Source: Myxococcales bacterium UBA1660 (GTDB taxonomy: Bacteria > Myxococcota_A > Polyangia > Polyangiales > Houyiibacteriaceae). Taken from it: 64,000 nt of DNA. A program made the position numbers and the translations under genes. The stretch covers positions 150,572 to 214,571 of the forward strand of contig DCLA01000005.1 of NCBI GenBank assembly GCA_002320815.1. The letters run 5' to 3'. A model generated the notes under the pieces. It was not told the origin of the DNA and did not search any database. It saw only the letters and a list, made by a program, of their open reading frames with translations. Below, piece after piece: positions 40,312 to 49,568 of this stretch; positions within the stretch are counted from its first letter, which is position 1; each line of letters begins with the position of its first letter.

Positions 40312-42590
40312 TGCGCGGGGTCGCATGGGTCGCCCTCGTCGCCCTGGTGGGGTGCCGCTGCGGCGGCGACGTGGTGCCGGACGAGGAGGAGCACGTGACC
40401 GAGACGAGCGCTGGGGGCGACCCCCGGCTCCCGGGGATCGATCGGGTGGATGAGGGGCTGGCGCAGAGCTTGGCGGCCGCGTTCGCCGCCAAGGGGCCGG
40501 GCTACGAGCCGCGCACCGAGCACCTCGGGGCGGACGGGTCCCCGACCTACACCAACCGGCTGGTGCGTGAGACGAGCCCCTACCTGCTCCAGCACGCGCA
40601 CAACCCGGTGAACTGGTTCCCCTGGGGCGAGGAGGCCTTCGCGCGCGCCCGGGCGACGGACCGCCCGATCCTGCTCAGCGTCGGCTACTCCACCTGCCAC
40701 TGGTGCCACGTGATGGAGCGGGAGTCCTTCGAGGACGAAGCGATCGCCGCGACCATCAACGCTCACTTCGTGCCCATCAAGGTCGACCGCGAGGAGCGCC
40801 CGGACGTCGACTCGCTCTACATGACCGCGGTCCAGCTCCTCACCGGCCGGGGTGGCTGGCCGATGACGGTGTTGATGACACCGGACGGCGAGCCCTTCTT
40901 CGCCGGGACCTACTTTCCCGCCCGCGACGGAGACCGAGGCGCGCACCGCGGCTTCCTCTCCATCCTCCGCCAGCTCGCCGGGGCCTACGCCGACCACCGC
41001 GACGAGGTCCTCGAGGACGCCACCCGGGTGAGCCGCCGGCTCCAGGAGCTCGCTGCGCCGCGGCCGGCCGGCGACGTGCCTCCCGGAGACCTGGTGGCCA
41101 CCACCGCGCGCCTCCTGATGCGCGGCTTCGACCCGCGCCACGCCGGGTGGGGGCGGGCGCCCAAGTTCCCGCAGCCCAGCCGCCTGGGGCTCCTGGCCCG
41201 GTTCGCCCGGCGGAGCGGCGACGAAGAGGCGAAGCGACAGCTCGCCGCGACCCTGCACGCCATGGCGGACGGCGGGATCCGCGACCACGTCGGCGGTGGC
41301 TTCCATCGCTACTCCACCGACGCGCGCTGGCTGGTGCCTCACTTCGAGAAGATGCTCTACGACAACGCGCAGCTCGCCGTGGCGTACGTCGAGGGCTGGC
41401 AGCTCACCGGGGAGGAGCGCTTCCTGCGCATCGCGCGGGAGACCTTGGACTACCTGGTCCGCGAGATGCGCGCGCCGAGCGGCGGCTTCTACTCGGCGAC
41501 CGACGCGGACAGCCCCACGCCGACGGGCGAGCGTGAGGAGGGCTGGTTCTTCACCTGGACTCCGGCCGAGCTGGAGGCCGTCCTCGGACCCGAGGACGCC
41601 GGTTGGCTGAGCGCCGTCCACGGCGTCACCGCGGGGGGGAACTTCGAAGGGCGCAGCATCCTCTGCCTGCCCGATGGGCCCCTCGCCGACGACGCGGCGC
41701 GCTCGCGCCTCAGGGGCCTCCACCAGCGGCTCTACGCGGCCCGCTCGGAGCGGCCCCCGCCGCTCCGGGACGACAAGGTGCTCACCGCGTGGAACGGGCT
41801 GGTCATCAGCGCCTTCGCGCGCGCCGCCGCGGCCACCGGCGACACCGCCTACGCGGAGGTCGCCGCCGGCGCCGCCCGGGCGCTCGTGCCTCCCGAGGGG
41901 GCCCGGCTCGGGCGGACTCTCGGGGGCGAGACCGCGGCCTACCTCGAAGACCACGCCTTCCTGATCCGGGGCCTCCTGGACCTGCACGAGGCCACCGGGG
42001 ACCCCGACTGGCTCGCGGCGGCGCGACGGATCCAGGCGGCGCAGGACGAACGCTTCGCCGCCGCCGAGGGCGGCTATTGGCGCACCGCCGACGACGCCGA
42101 GAGCCTGCTGGTCCGGGACCGGCCCCTGGACGATGGCGCCTTGCCCTCGGGGAACGCCATCGCCGCCGACAACCTCCTGCGCCTCGCCGCCCTCGGCGAC
42201 GACGACGCGCTCCGCCAGCGGGCCGAGCGTCTCTTCGCCGCCTTCGCCGCGCCGCTGAGCCAGCAGCCGATGGGGGCGCTGCGGCTCCTGCAGAGCCTGG
42301 ACCGGCTCCACGACACGCAGCGGGAGGTCGTGGTGGTCTTCCGAGAGGAGGCTGCCGCGCGCCCCCTCTTGGACGTGCTCGGTCGCACCTTCCTGCCCAA
42401 CCGCGTGGTCGTCGCGGTCGACGAAGCCGAGGTTCGGAGCCAGGGCGAGTCCATCCCGCTCCTCGCGGGCAAGGCGGTGATGGGCGACGCCGGGGCCACC
42501 GCCTACGTCTGCGAGCGGGGCCGCTGCGAGCGGCCCACGGCGGACCCCGAGGTCTTCGCCGCGCAGCTCGCCCAGGTCCGCGCCTACTGA
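40311..42590 (+). CDS. DUF255 thioredoxin-like/six-hairpin glycosidase-like lipoprotein
   Basis: A 759-residue protein of the YyaL/SSP411 (COG1331) family, here with a lipoprotein signal ending in V-G-C. The N-terminal thioredoxin-like domain has Ser-Pro-Tyr-Leu-Leu-Gln-His-Ala-x-Asn-Pro-Val-x-Trp and the Cys-His-Trp-Cys-His active-site motif. The long C-terminal part is an (alpha/alpha)6 toroid like that of glycoside hydrolases and epimerases. Family function is unsettled. Overlaps the UbiB stop by one base (TAGTG), giving a two-gene unit. Confidence 0.85.
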   Translation: MRGVAWVALVALVGCRCGGDVVPDEEEHVTETSAGGDPRLPGIDRVDEGLAQSLAAAFAAKGPGYEPRTEHLGADGSPTYTNRLVRETSPYLLQHAHNPVNWFPWGEEAFARARATDRPILLSVGYSTCHWCHVMERESFEDEAIAATINAHFVPIKVDREERPDVDSLYMTAVQLLTGRGGWPMTVLMTPDGEPFFAGTYFPARDGDRGAHRGFLSILRQLAGAYADHRDEVLEDATRVSRRLQELAAPRPAGDVPPGDLVATTARLLMRGFDPRHAGWGRAPKFPQPSRLGLLARFARRSGDEEAKRQLAATLHAMADGGIRDHVGGGFHRYSTDARWLVPHFEKMLYDNAQLAVAYVEGWQLTGEERFLRIARETLDYLVREMRAPSGGFYSATDADSPTPTGEREEGWFFTWTPAELEAVLGPEDAGWLSAVHGVTAGGNFEGRSILCLPDGPLADDAARSRLRGLHQRLYAARSERPPPLRDDKVLTAWNGLVISAFARAAAATGDTAYAEVAAGAARALVPPEGARLGRTLGGETAAYLEDHAFLIRGLLDLHEATGDPDWLAAARRIQAAQDERFAAAEGGYWRTADDAESLLVRDRPLDDGALPSGNAIAADNLLRLAALGDDDALRQRAERLFAAFAAPLSQQPMGALRLLQSLDRLHDTQREVVVVFREEAAARPLLDVLGRTFLPNRVVVAVDEAEVRSQGESIPLLAGKAVMGDAGATAYVCERGRCERPTADPEVFAAQLAQVRAY

Positions 42591-42593
42591 CCG

Positions 42594-43277
42594 TCAGCGC
42601 TCGCGGGTGGCCACCACGTGGACCAGCCGCTCGTAGGGCGCCGGGAGGGGCTGGGTCGCGATCCCGAAGCCCGCCTCGGTGAGCAGGCGCCGGGCCCGGG
42701 GGAGCTCGAAGGTCAGGTAGTACATGATGAAGGGCGGCCGCAGCAGCGCGTTGCGGACGCGCATCACCCCGTTGAACGTGCGGGCGAGGGCGCGGCCCAA
42801 CGTGGGCCCCCGCGGATCCGAGGTGACGAAGACGAAGCGGCCTCCGGGGCGCAGCAACCGCACGAGGGTGCGCACGAAGCGCGGCTCGTCGGCTTCGAGG
42901 ACGTGGCCGAAGGCGCCGAAGCAGGTGGCCAAGTCGAAGGCCCCCAGCTCCGGTGGGTCCAAGACGTCGCCCTGGACCAGCTCGGCGCCGGGCACCCGCG
43001 CTCGCGCGCGCTCGAGCATCCCGGCGCTCGCGTCCAGCCCGACCACGCGCCGGGCGCGCAGGTGCGCGAGGGCGGCGCCGGTGCCGCAGCAGAGGTCGAT
43101 GGCGGCGCCCACCGGCTCGAGACCGTCCAGGGTGGCCGCCAGGATGGGCTCCGGGGTGCGGAAGGGCGTGGCGTCGAAGCGCGGCGCCAGCCGGTCGTAG
43201 CCGGCGGTGGTGGAGGAGAGCGCCTGCAGGGAGAGCTCCCACCAGCTGGGTCCGCGGGGGCCGAAGGGTCGCCACAT
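42594..43277 (-). CDS. Class I SAM-dependent methyltransferase
   Basis: A 227-residue methyltransferase with the Ala-Ile-Asp-Leu-Cys-Cys-Gly-Thr-Gly motif I for AdoMet near residue 62, Gly-Leu-Asp-Ala-Ser as the ribose-binding acidic strand, and Leu-Arg-Pro-Gly-Gly-Arg-Phe as the post-IV loop. It resembles UbiE/Methyltransf_11 enzymes acting on small molecules. TACCCT lies exactly 6 bases before the ATG, with no Shine-Dalgarno. Convergent with the DUF255 gene and divergent from a small membrane protein gene. Confidence 0.85.
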   Translation of the reverse strand: MWRPFGPRGPSWWELSLQALSSTTAGYDRLAPRFDATPFRTPEPILAATLDGLEPVGAAIDLCCGTGAALAHLRARRVVGLDASAGMLERARARVPGAELVQGDVLDPPELGAFDLATCFGAFGHVLEADEPRFVRTLVRLLRPGGRFVFVTSDPRGPTLGRALARTFNGVMRVRNALLRPPFIMYYLTFELPRARRLLTEAGFGIATQPLPAPYERLVHVVATRER

Positions 43278-43283
43278 GGACGC

Positions 43284-43289
43284 AGGGTA
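43284..43289 (-). promoter_or_regulatory. TACCCT -10 box
   Basis: On the minus strand TACCCT is 6 bases before the methyltransferase ATG, the same hexamer and spacing as at 12787-12792. TATGAC for the divergent membrane protein gene lies 28 bases away on the plus strand (43317-43322). Confidence 0.45.
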
Positions 43290-43327
43290 CCCGGTGGCGA
43301 GCGAAGGGCGACGCGCTATGACCCGGG

Positions 43328-43672
43328 GTGCTCGCCCTGCGCTTCGTGAAGCTCCTCGCCGTCCTGGTCTACGTGGCCGGGACCTTCGGCGCCGTCTTCC
43401 CGGGGCTGGACGGCGCCGCCCGCAAGCGCTTGGCCTATTTCGTCGCCGGGCCGGGGTTCGGGGCCACCTGGATCGCCGGCCTCTGGTTGGCCCACTGGCG
43501 GGGCCACACGATGCTCTCCTGGTGGATCGGCGGGTCCCTCTTCCTCTCGCTGGTCAGCCTCCAGGCGCCGCTCTTCGCCGCCGGGCGCGAGCGCACCAGC
43601 GGGGCCATCGTCGCCCTGGCGCTGCTGCCCCTGGTGGCCGTCTTGGCCCTCATGGTCTGGCGCCCGGTCTGA
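43328..43672 (+). CDS. Small four-helix membrane protein
   Basis: A 114-residue protein made of about four hydrophobic helices with short charged turns. His residues at helix ends (Ala-His-Trp-Arg-Gly-His) could bind haem or metal, as in CopD- or HemJ-like proteins, but this is weak. TATGAC lies 5 bases before the GTG. It is 62 bases upstream of the OmpA-family gene. Function unknown. Confidence 0.65.
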   Translation: MLALRFVKLLAVLVYVAGTFGAVFPGLDGAARKRLAYFVAGPGFGATWIAGLWLAHWRGHTMLSWWIGGSLFLSLVSLQAPLFAAGRERTSGAIVALALLPLVAVLALMVWRPV

Positions 43673-43734
43673 CCGCCGCCGTCCTCGCGCGGGGCGGGTG
43701 GCGAACGACGCCGGGCGCTGTAGGATGACCAGCG

Positions 43735-45654
43735 ATGGTGTCGCCGAGAGTAGGCACGCTGGCGCTTCTGTTCGTCCTGTTCGCGGCCGGGGGGGCCGCG
43801 CGGGCGCAGAACGACTTCGACGAGGAGTTCGACGAAGAGGCGTTTCCGCTCCTGCCCCCCGAGGAGACCACCACTCCCATCGAGCCGGAGGCGACCGCGG
43901 AGGGCGAGTCGGAGGGCCCCTCCGACGCGGAGCTCATCGCCGCCTACCAGCCGCCGCCCCCGGACCCCGAGACCGAGCGGCGGGTGCTCTTCATGCCCAC
44001 CCTCGCCGGGCCGAGCGGCGGCTTCCGCCTGGGGGACGCGCGCCCCGGCGCCGCCGGGACCTGGCGGATGCAGCTCGCCCTGGGCTTCTTCCAGAAGGAC
44101 GGCTTCCTCCGGCCCGACGACGACGCCAGCGCGGTGAACGCCTCGCTCTCCGCGGCGTGGTCGCCCATCGAGCTCCTGGAGATCTACGTCGGGCTCCACG
44201 CCCAGGCGGCCTTCAACCGGGCCGATTTCCCGCCGCTGCTCATGTCCCTGGGGGACTTCACCCTCGGCGCCAAGATGGGCGCCAACCTCACCCCGGTCTT
44301 CGCGCTGGGTGGCGACGTGCGCTTCGACCTGCCGACCGGGGGCGGCGTCGGGGTGGGCTTCGACGGCATGGGGATCGGGCTCCGGGCCCTGGCCACCGCC
44401 GACTTCCGGGCGCGTTCGGACGCGCTGCCGCTGATCGTGCGGGGCGTGCTGGGGTACACCTTCGACCGCACCGAGCGGCTCATCGACGACGTCGAGGACC
44501 GCCGCTACGCCGCCCTGGGGGACGACGCGCTCCCCCGGGACGAGGAGACCCGGCACCTCATCAACCCCATGGAGCGCTTTGGCCTGGGGATCGACCGGAC
44601 CGACTTCCTCCACCTCGAGGTCGGCGCCGAGGCGCCCATCGAGCTACCCAAAGACACCGTGCTGGCGCCGCTCCTGGAGTATCGCTGGAACGTCCCGGTG
44701 AACCGCCAGGGCTACGTCTGCGCCGCGGTGGACGAGCCCGGCGAGGACGGCTGCCTCGCCGACGAGCGGGTCGCCGCCCACCCCATGACCCTCACCCTCG
44801 GCGCGCGGGCGCGGATGCCCGACAGCGGGCTGCACGCGACCCTGGCCATCGACGTGGGGCTCACCGGGCGCAAGGCCTCCCAGGCCGTCCGGGAGCTGGC
44901 GGCCAACGCGCCATGGCGCCTGTGGCTCGCCCTCGGCTACACCTTCGACCCGCGGAAGCCGCCCCAGCCGCCGCCCATCGAGCGCGAGCGCCTGGTCGAG
45001 GTGCCCGTGGTGCCCGACGCGCCGCCCGAGGGCCGAGTGATCGGACGCATCGTGGAGCGCGGCACCAACAACCCCGTGCGCGCGGCCATCGTGAACTTCA
45101 CCGACCGCGAGGAGACGGCCCTGCGCGCCGCCGAGGACGGGACCTTCACCAGCTACCGCTTCCCCCCGGGCGAGGTCACCCTGCTCACCCTCTCGGACGG
45201 CTTCGCGCCGGCCACCTGTGGCGCCACCATCCCCGGAGAGGGCGGCGACGTGACCGTGACCTGCGAGATGGGACGGACGATGGTGGCCATCGAGGAGGAC
45301 CGGGTGGTCATCCTGGACAAGATCCAGTTCGCCTTGGATTCGGCGGAGATCCTCGAGGCCTCCTTCCCGCTGATGGAGCAGATCACCGGGGCCCTCCGGG
45401 ACAACCCGGACCTGACCTTGGTGGAGATCCAGGGCCACACCGACGACCAGGGCACCCATGAATACAACGCCCAGCTCAGCCAGCAGCGCGCCGAGTCCGT
45501 GGAGCGCTGGCTGGTCGAACACGGCATCCAGGCGGCGCGATTGCGTGCGCGGGGCTATGGGGAGACGGTGCCCTTGGTGAACGACACCACCGAGGAGGCT
45601 CGCGCTCGCAACCGGCGGGTCGAGTTCCGTATCCTCGAGCACGGCGCCGAATGA
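43735..45654 (+). CDS. OmpA-family outer-membrane protein
   Basis: A 639-residue exported protein with a signal peptide ending Ala-Arg-Ala and an acidic Glu/Pro-rich segment. The middle (about 90-410) is beta-rich like an outer-membrane barrel. After a Pro-rich linker comes a carboxypeptidase-like beta-sandwich, then a C-terminal OmpA peptidoglycan-binding domain with Gly-His-Thr-Asp-Asp-Gln-Gly, Leu-Ser-x-Gln-Arg-Ala and Asn-Arg-Arg-Val-Glu-Phe. It should tie the outer membrane to the cell wall. TAGGAT lies 8 bases before the ATG. The cytochrome gene follows after 7 bases, so they may be co-transcribed. Confidence 0.83.
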   Translation: MVSPRVGTLALLFVLFAAGGAARAQNDFDEEFDEEAFPLLPPEETTTPIEPEATAEGESEGPSDAELIAAYQPPPPDPETERRVLFMPTLAGPSGGFRLGDARPGAAGTWRMQLALGFFQKDGFLRPDDDASAVNASLSAAWSPIELLEIYVGLHAQAAFNRADFPPLLMSLGDFTLGAKMGANLTPVFALGGDVRFDLPTGGGVGVGFDGMGIGLRALATADFRARSDALPLIVRGVLGYTFDRTERLIDDVEDRRYAALGDDALPRDEETRHLINPMERFGLGIDRTDFLHLEVGAEAPIELPKDTVLAPLLEYRWNVPVNRQGYVCAAVDEPGEDGCLADERVAAHPMTLTLGARARMPDSGLHATLAIDVGLTGRKASQAVRELAANAPWRLWLALGYTFDPRKPPQPPPIERERLVEVPVVPDAPPEGRVIGRIVERGTNNPVRAAIVNFTDREETALRAAEDGTFTSYRFPPGEVTLLTLSDGFAPATCGATIPGEGGDVTVTCEMGRTMVAIEEDRVVILDKIQFALDSAEILEASFPLMEQITGALRDNPDLTLVEIQGHTDDQGTHEYNAQLSQQRAESVERWLVEHGIQAARLRARGYGETVPLVNDTTEEARARNRRVEFRILEHGAE

Positions 45655-45661
45655 AGAGACG

Positions 45662-46831
45662 ATGAGCGAAGTTGTTCCCCCCGATGAGCGAGATCCGATG
45701 ACGTCCCAGGAGCGGAAGCGCTTCCGCGTGCGTGTGGTGATGGCCACCGTGGCCACCGTCGTGGTGGTCGGCGGCGGCGCCTCCATGCTGGCCCACTGCG
45801 CCCGGAACCCCCGGGTCGACGACGCGAGCGACGCGGAGCTGGCCCAGGGGCAGCAGCTCTACCGGACCTACTGCGGCCTCTGCCACGGGGACGAAGGCGA
45901 GGGCTACGCCGCCGACGACGCCAACGCGTTGGCCAACCAGGACTTCCTGGTGAGCGTCTCCGACGAGTTCCTGACCCAGGCCATCGCCGAGGGACACCCG
46001 GGGACCGCGATGGCGGCCTACCACGAGGACCGCGGCGGGCCCCTCGACGACGGCGAGATCGGCGCCATCGTCGCGCTCATCCGCTCCTGGCAGGAAGAGG
46101 ACATGGCCGCCATGCCCGACCCCGGCGCCGGCGACGCGCAGCGGGGGGCCCAGGTCTTCGCCCAGGAGTGCGCGAGCTGCCATGGCGCCCGCGGCCAGGG
46201 CGACACCGCCATCAGCCTGAACCACCCGGTCTTCCTCGCGTCGGCCAGCGACGCGCAGATCCGCTACGCCATCGCCAAGGGGCGCGGCGGCACGCCGATG
46301 CCGGCCTTCGAGGGGGAGCTCGCCGAGCAGACCATCGACGACCTGGTGGCGCTCATCCGGAGCTGGGAGCCCTCGGAGGCCCCACGGCCGACGACCGGGG
46401 GCCCGAGCGCGGCGGCGGTCGACGGCCCGGTGATCATCAACCCCGACGGCGAGGCGCCGGACTTTCCCGAGCTCCGCGAGGGCCGCTACGTGCCCTCCGA
46501 GGCGGTGGCCGACGCGCTCCACCAGGGGCGCCGCATGATCATCTTGGACGCCCGCACGGCCAGCGACTACGCGCACTTCCATCTGCCGGGGTCGATCCCC
46601 TCGCCCTACTACGAGGTCGAGTCGATCATGGAGCGGCTGCCCCGGGACGGGACCTGGATCATCGCCTACTGCGCGTGTCCCCATGCGGCCTCCGGTCGGG
46701 TGATGGACTTCCTGCGCGAGCACGACTTCCCCAACACCGCGGTGCTGGACGAGGGGGTGCTCCACTGGCGCGACGAAGGATTCCCGGTGGTCGTGGGCGA
46801 CGCGCCCGGCACTCTGGAAGACGCGGAGTAG
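45662..46831 (+). CDS. Dihaem cytochrome c/rhodanese fusion
   Basis: A 389-residue protein with an N-terminal membrane anchor (residues 25-45). Two cytochrome c domains follow, each with a CxxCH haem site (Cys-Gly-Leu-Cys-His and Cys-Ala-Ser-Cys-His) and later Met residues that could be axial ligands. The C-terminal 130 residues are a rhodanese domain with Ile-Leu-Asp-Ala-Arg-Thr and the active-site loop Tyr-Cys-Ala-Cys-Pro-His. The fusion suggests a periplasmic sulfur-oxidising or sulfur-transfer enzyme passing electrons to the haems. It ends 4 bases before polA. Confidence 0.85.
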   Translation: MSEVVPPDERDPMTSQERKRFRVRVVMATVATVVVVGGGASMLAHCARNPRVDDASDAELAQGQQLYRTYCGLCHGDEGEGYAADDANALANQDFLVSVSDEFLTQAIAEGHPGTAMAAYHEDRGGPLDDGEIGAIVALIRSWQEEDMAAMPDPGAGDAQRGAQVFAQECASCHGARGQGDTAISLNHPVFLASASDAQIRYAIAKGRGGTPMPAFEGELAEQTIDDLVALIRSWEPSEAPRPTTGGPSAAAVDGPVIINPDGEAPDFPELREGRYVPSEAVADALHQGRRMIILDARTASDYAHFHLPGSIPSPYYEVESIMERLPRDGTWIIAYCACPHAASGRVMDFLREHDFPNTAVLDEGVLHWRDEGFPVVVGDAPGTLEDAE

Positions 46832-46835
46832 GCCC

Positions 46836-49490
46836 TTGGCCCGCGAACGAGTGGTGCTCATCGATGGCACCGCGCTGATCTTCCGGGCCTTCTTCGCCAT
46901 CCCGGGGACCTTCCGCACCACCACGGGCATCCCCACCAACGCGACCTACGGGTTCGCGCTGATGTTCCGCAAGCTCCTCGAGGGCAAGACCCCGGCCTTC
47001 GGGGCGGTGGTCTTCGACGCGCCGGGGCGGACCTTCCGCGACGAGCGTTACCCCCAGTACAAGGCGCAGCGGCCGCGGATGCAGCCGGACATGCGCACGC
47101 AGATCCCGTGGATCCACCGGGTGGTCGAGGCCCACGACTACCCGCTGGTCGAGGTCTCCGGGTACGAGGCGGACGACGTCATCGGCACCTTGGCGGTGCA
47201 GGCCCTGGAGGCCGGCCACGAGGTCCACATCGTCTCCAGCGACAAGGACTTCGCCCAGCTCGTCGGTCCCCACGTGCGCATGGTCGACACGGTGAAGGAC
47301 GTCTCCTACGACCCGGAGTTGGTCCGGAAGAAGTGGGGCGTACCCCCGGCGAAGTTCGTCGACTACCTCGCCCTCATCGGGGACAAGGTCGACAACATCC
47401 CCGGCGTGCCGGGGATCGGGCCCAAGACCGCCAAGACCCTCCTGGAGAAGTACGGCGACCTCGACGGCGTACTGGCGCACACCGACGAGCTGAAGGGCAA
47501 ACAGAAGGAGCGGCTGGTCGAGCACGCCGACGACGCCCGGATGAGCCGGGAGCTGGCGACCATCGACACCGCGGTCCCCCTCGACTTCGGGCTCGACGAC
47601 CTCCGCAGCACGCCCGTCGACGTGGGCCGGGTGGACGAGCTCTATCGGGAGCTGGAGTTCTTCTCGCTGCTCAGCGGGGACGACGCCGCGGAGCTGGCCA
47701 AGGAGGGCGACCTGGGCGCGCTCCGGTCTCTGGCGGACGCGGAGCGGTGGCTCGGCGATCTCGCCGGCGAGGTCGCGGTCTTCCCCATCGCCGCCGGACC
47801 CTCGGTGGTCCACGCGGACCTGATGGGCTGCGCGCTGGCGGCGGTCCCCGCGGAGGGCGAGACCGTGGTGGCGCGCTACCTGCCCATCGCGGGCGAAGGC
47901 GGCCTCGGCGAGGGCGCGGTGGACCTGCTGCGCGACCTCCTGGAGAGCGAGCGGCCCAAGGTCACCCACGACCTCCGGGAGGTCGACTGCGTCTTCCGCT
48001 CCGCCGGCATCGCCATCCGCGGCGTGGTGGGCGACACCCGCTTGGCGTCGTTCCTGGTGGATCCCACCCGGGACATCCCGCACCGACTGGACCAGATCAC
48101 CCGCACCTGGCTGCACCGGACCCTCATCGGCACCGACGACCTCCTCGGCTCGGGGAAGAAGCGCCGCGCGCTGAGCGACGTGCCCCTGGCGGAGCTCGGC
48201 GAGCACGCCGCCCATCTGGTCGCGGCGGCGGCCGAGGCGTGGCCGCTGCTGCGCGACGCGCTCGCCGAGGAAGACCACACCGAGACCCTCGAGGACGTCT
48301 CGCTCCCGCTGGCCTACGTGCTGGCGCGGATGCAGCGGGTCGGCGTGCGGGTGGACCCGGATCTCCTCACCGGCCTCGAGGAGGACTTCGTGGCGCGCCG
48401 GGACGAGCTGGAGCGCGAGATCCACCAGCTCGCCGGCCGCGAGTTCAACATCGGCTCCAGCAAGCAGCTCGGCGAGGTCCTCTTCGACGAGCTGGGACTG
48501 CCGGTACTCAAGAAGACCAAGACCGGCTACTCCACCGCGGCCGACGTCCTGGAGCGCCTGGCGCCCAAGCACCCCATCGCGGAGATGATCCTGCGCTGGC
48601 GCGCGTTGGCCAAGCTGGTGAACACCTATACGCGGGTCCTGCGCGAGGCCATCGCGCCCGAGGACGGCCGGGTCCACGCGACCTTCCAGCAGACCGCGGG
48701 CGCCTCGGGGCGCCTCATCACCACCGACCCCGACATCCAGCGCACGCCCATCCGCACGGAGGACGGCAAGCGGATCCGCGAGGCTTTCGTCCCGCGGGAC
48801 GGGTGGGTCATGGTCAGCGCGGACTGGAGCCAGATCGAGCTCCGGCTCCTGGCGCACATCACCGGCGACGAGCGCCTACGCGACTCCTTCGCCAACGACG
48901 AAGACGTGCACCGGCGGACGGCCGCGGAGATCTTCGACATCGAGCCCGGCGCGGTGGACTCCGTCCAGCGGAACGTCGGCAAGACGGTGAACTTCGCGAC
49001 CATCTACGGCCAGGGAGCCACCGCGCTGGGCCAGAGCCTCGACCTGCCGCGCAAGGAAGCCAAGGCCATCATCGATCGCTACTTCGAGGTCTACGCGGGC
49101 GTCCGCGAGTGGCTCGACGAGACCGTCGCGCAGGCGCACCAGGACGGCTTCGTGGAGACCATGCTGGGCCGGCGGCGCTACATCCCCGAGCTCAGCTCCA
49201 ACAACTTCACGGACCGCGCCTACGGCGAGCGCATCGCCACCAACACGCCCATCCAGGGCTCGGCGGCGGACCTCTGCAAGCTAGCCATGCTGGCCATCGC
49301 CGCGGATCTCGAGGGCATGGAGGCGGAGATGCTGCTCCAGATCCACGACGAGCTCATCTTCGAGTGCCCCCCGGCGGAGCTCGAGGCCCTGAAGGCGCTG
49401 GTGAAGCGGCACATGGAGACGGTCGTCGAGCTCGACGTCCCCCTGAAGGTCGACGTCGGCGCCGGCGCCTCCTGGGCCGCCGCCAAGTAG
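46836..49490 (+). CDS. polA: DNA polymerase I
   Basis: An 884-residue family A polymerase from a TTG start with GGAG 7 bases upstream. The N-terminal 5'-nuclease domain has Leu-Ile-Asp-Gly, Gly-Tyr-Glu-Ala-Asp-Asp and Ser-Ser-Asp-Lys-Asp. The polymerase domain has motif A (Asp-Trp-Ser-Gln-Ile-Glu-Leu-Arg), motif B (Arg-x3-Lys-x3-Phe-x3-Tyr-Gly) and motif C (Gln-Ile-His-Asp-Glu). The middle 3'-5' exonuclease domain is present in outline, but the DxE of ExoI reads Phe-Pro-Ile-Ala-Ala-Gly and the YxxxD of ExoIII is missing, so proofreading is probably lost, as in Taq or Bacillus enzymes. Confidence 0.93.
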   Translation: MARERVVLIDGTALIFRAFFAIPGTFRTTTGIPTNATYGFALMFRKLLEGKTPAFGAVVFDAPGRTFRDERYPQYKAQRPRMQPDMRTQIPWIHRVVEAHDYPLVEVSGYEADDVIGTLAVQALEAGHEVHIVSSDKDFAQLVGPHVRMVDTVKDVSYDPELVRKKWGVPPAKFVDYLALIGDKVDNIPGVPGIGPKTAKTLLEKYGDLDGVLAHTDELKGKQKERLVEHADDARMSRELATIDTAVPLDFGLDDLRSTPVDVGRVDELYRELEFFSLLSGDDAAELAKEGDLGALRSLADAERWLGDLAGEVAVFPIAAGPSVVHADLMGCALAAVPAEGETVVARYLPIAGEGGLGEGAVDLLRDLLESERPKVTHDLREVDCVFRSAGIAIRGVVGDTRLASFLVDPTRDIPHRLDQITRTWLHRTLIGTDDLLGSGKKRRALSDVPLAELGEHAAHLVAAAAEAWPLLRDALAEEDHTETLEDVSLPLAYVLARMQRVGVRVDPDLLTGLEEDFVARRDELEREIHQLAGREFNIGSSKQLGEVLFDELGLPVLKKTKTGYSTAADVLERLAPKHPIAEMILRWRALAKLVNTYTRVLREAIAPEDGRVHATFQQTAGASGRLITTDPDIQRTPIRTEDGKRIREAFVPRDGWVMVSADWSQIELRLLAHITGDERLRDSFANDEDVHRRTAAEIFDIEPGAVDSVQRNVGKTVNFATIYGQGATALGQSLDLPRKEAKAIIDRYFEVYAGVREWLDETVAQAHQDGFVETMLGRRRYIPELSSNNFTDRAYGERIATNTPIQGSAADLCKLAMLAIAADLEGMEAEMLLQIHDELIFECPPAELEALKALVKRHMETVVELDVPLKVDVGAGASWAAAK

Positions 49491-49548
49491 TCCGGCGGCG
49501 GCAAGGGGCAGTTCGTCGAAACCGCCCGTCGGGCGCCCTTCGACGATC

Positions 49549-49568
49549 GGCTAGTACTGGCTAGTACT
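49549..49568. repeat. Perfect 10-bp tandem duplication at a stop codon
   Basis: GGCTAGTACT occurs twice in a row. The second copy contains the TAG stop of the metallophosphoesterase gene on the minus strand. Just before it, CGTCGAA and TTCGACG could form a weak terminator hairpin for polA. Confidence 0.8.

Noticed and set aside
47108..49564. 818-codon plus-strand open frame
   Set aside because: It lies inside polA in another frame; the product is Arg/Gly-rich and domainless.
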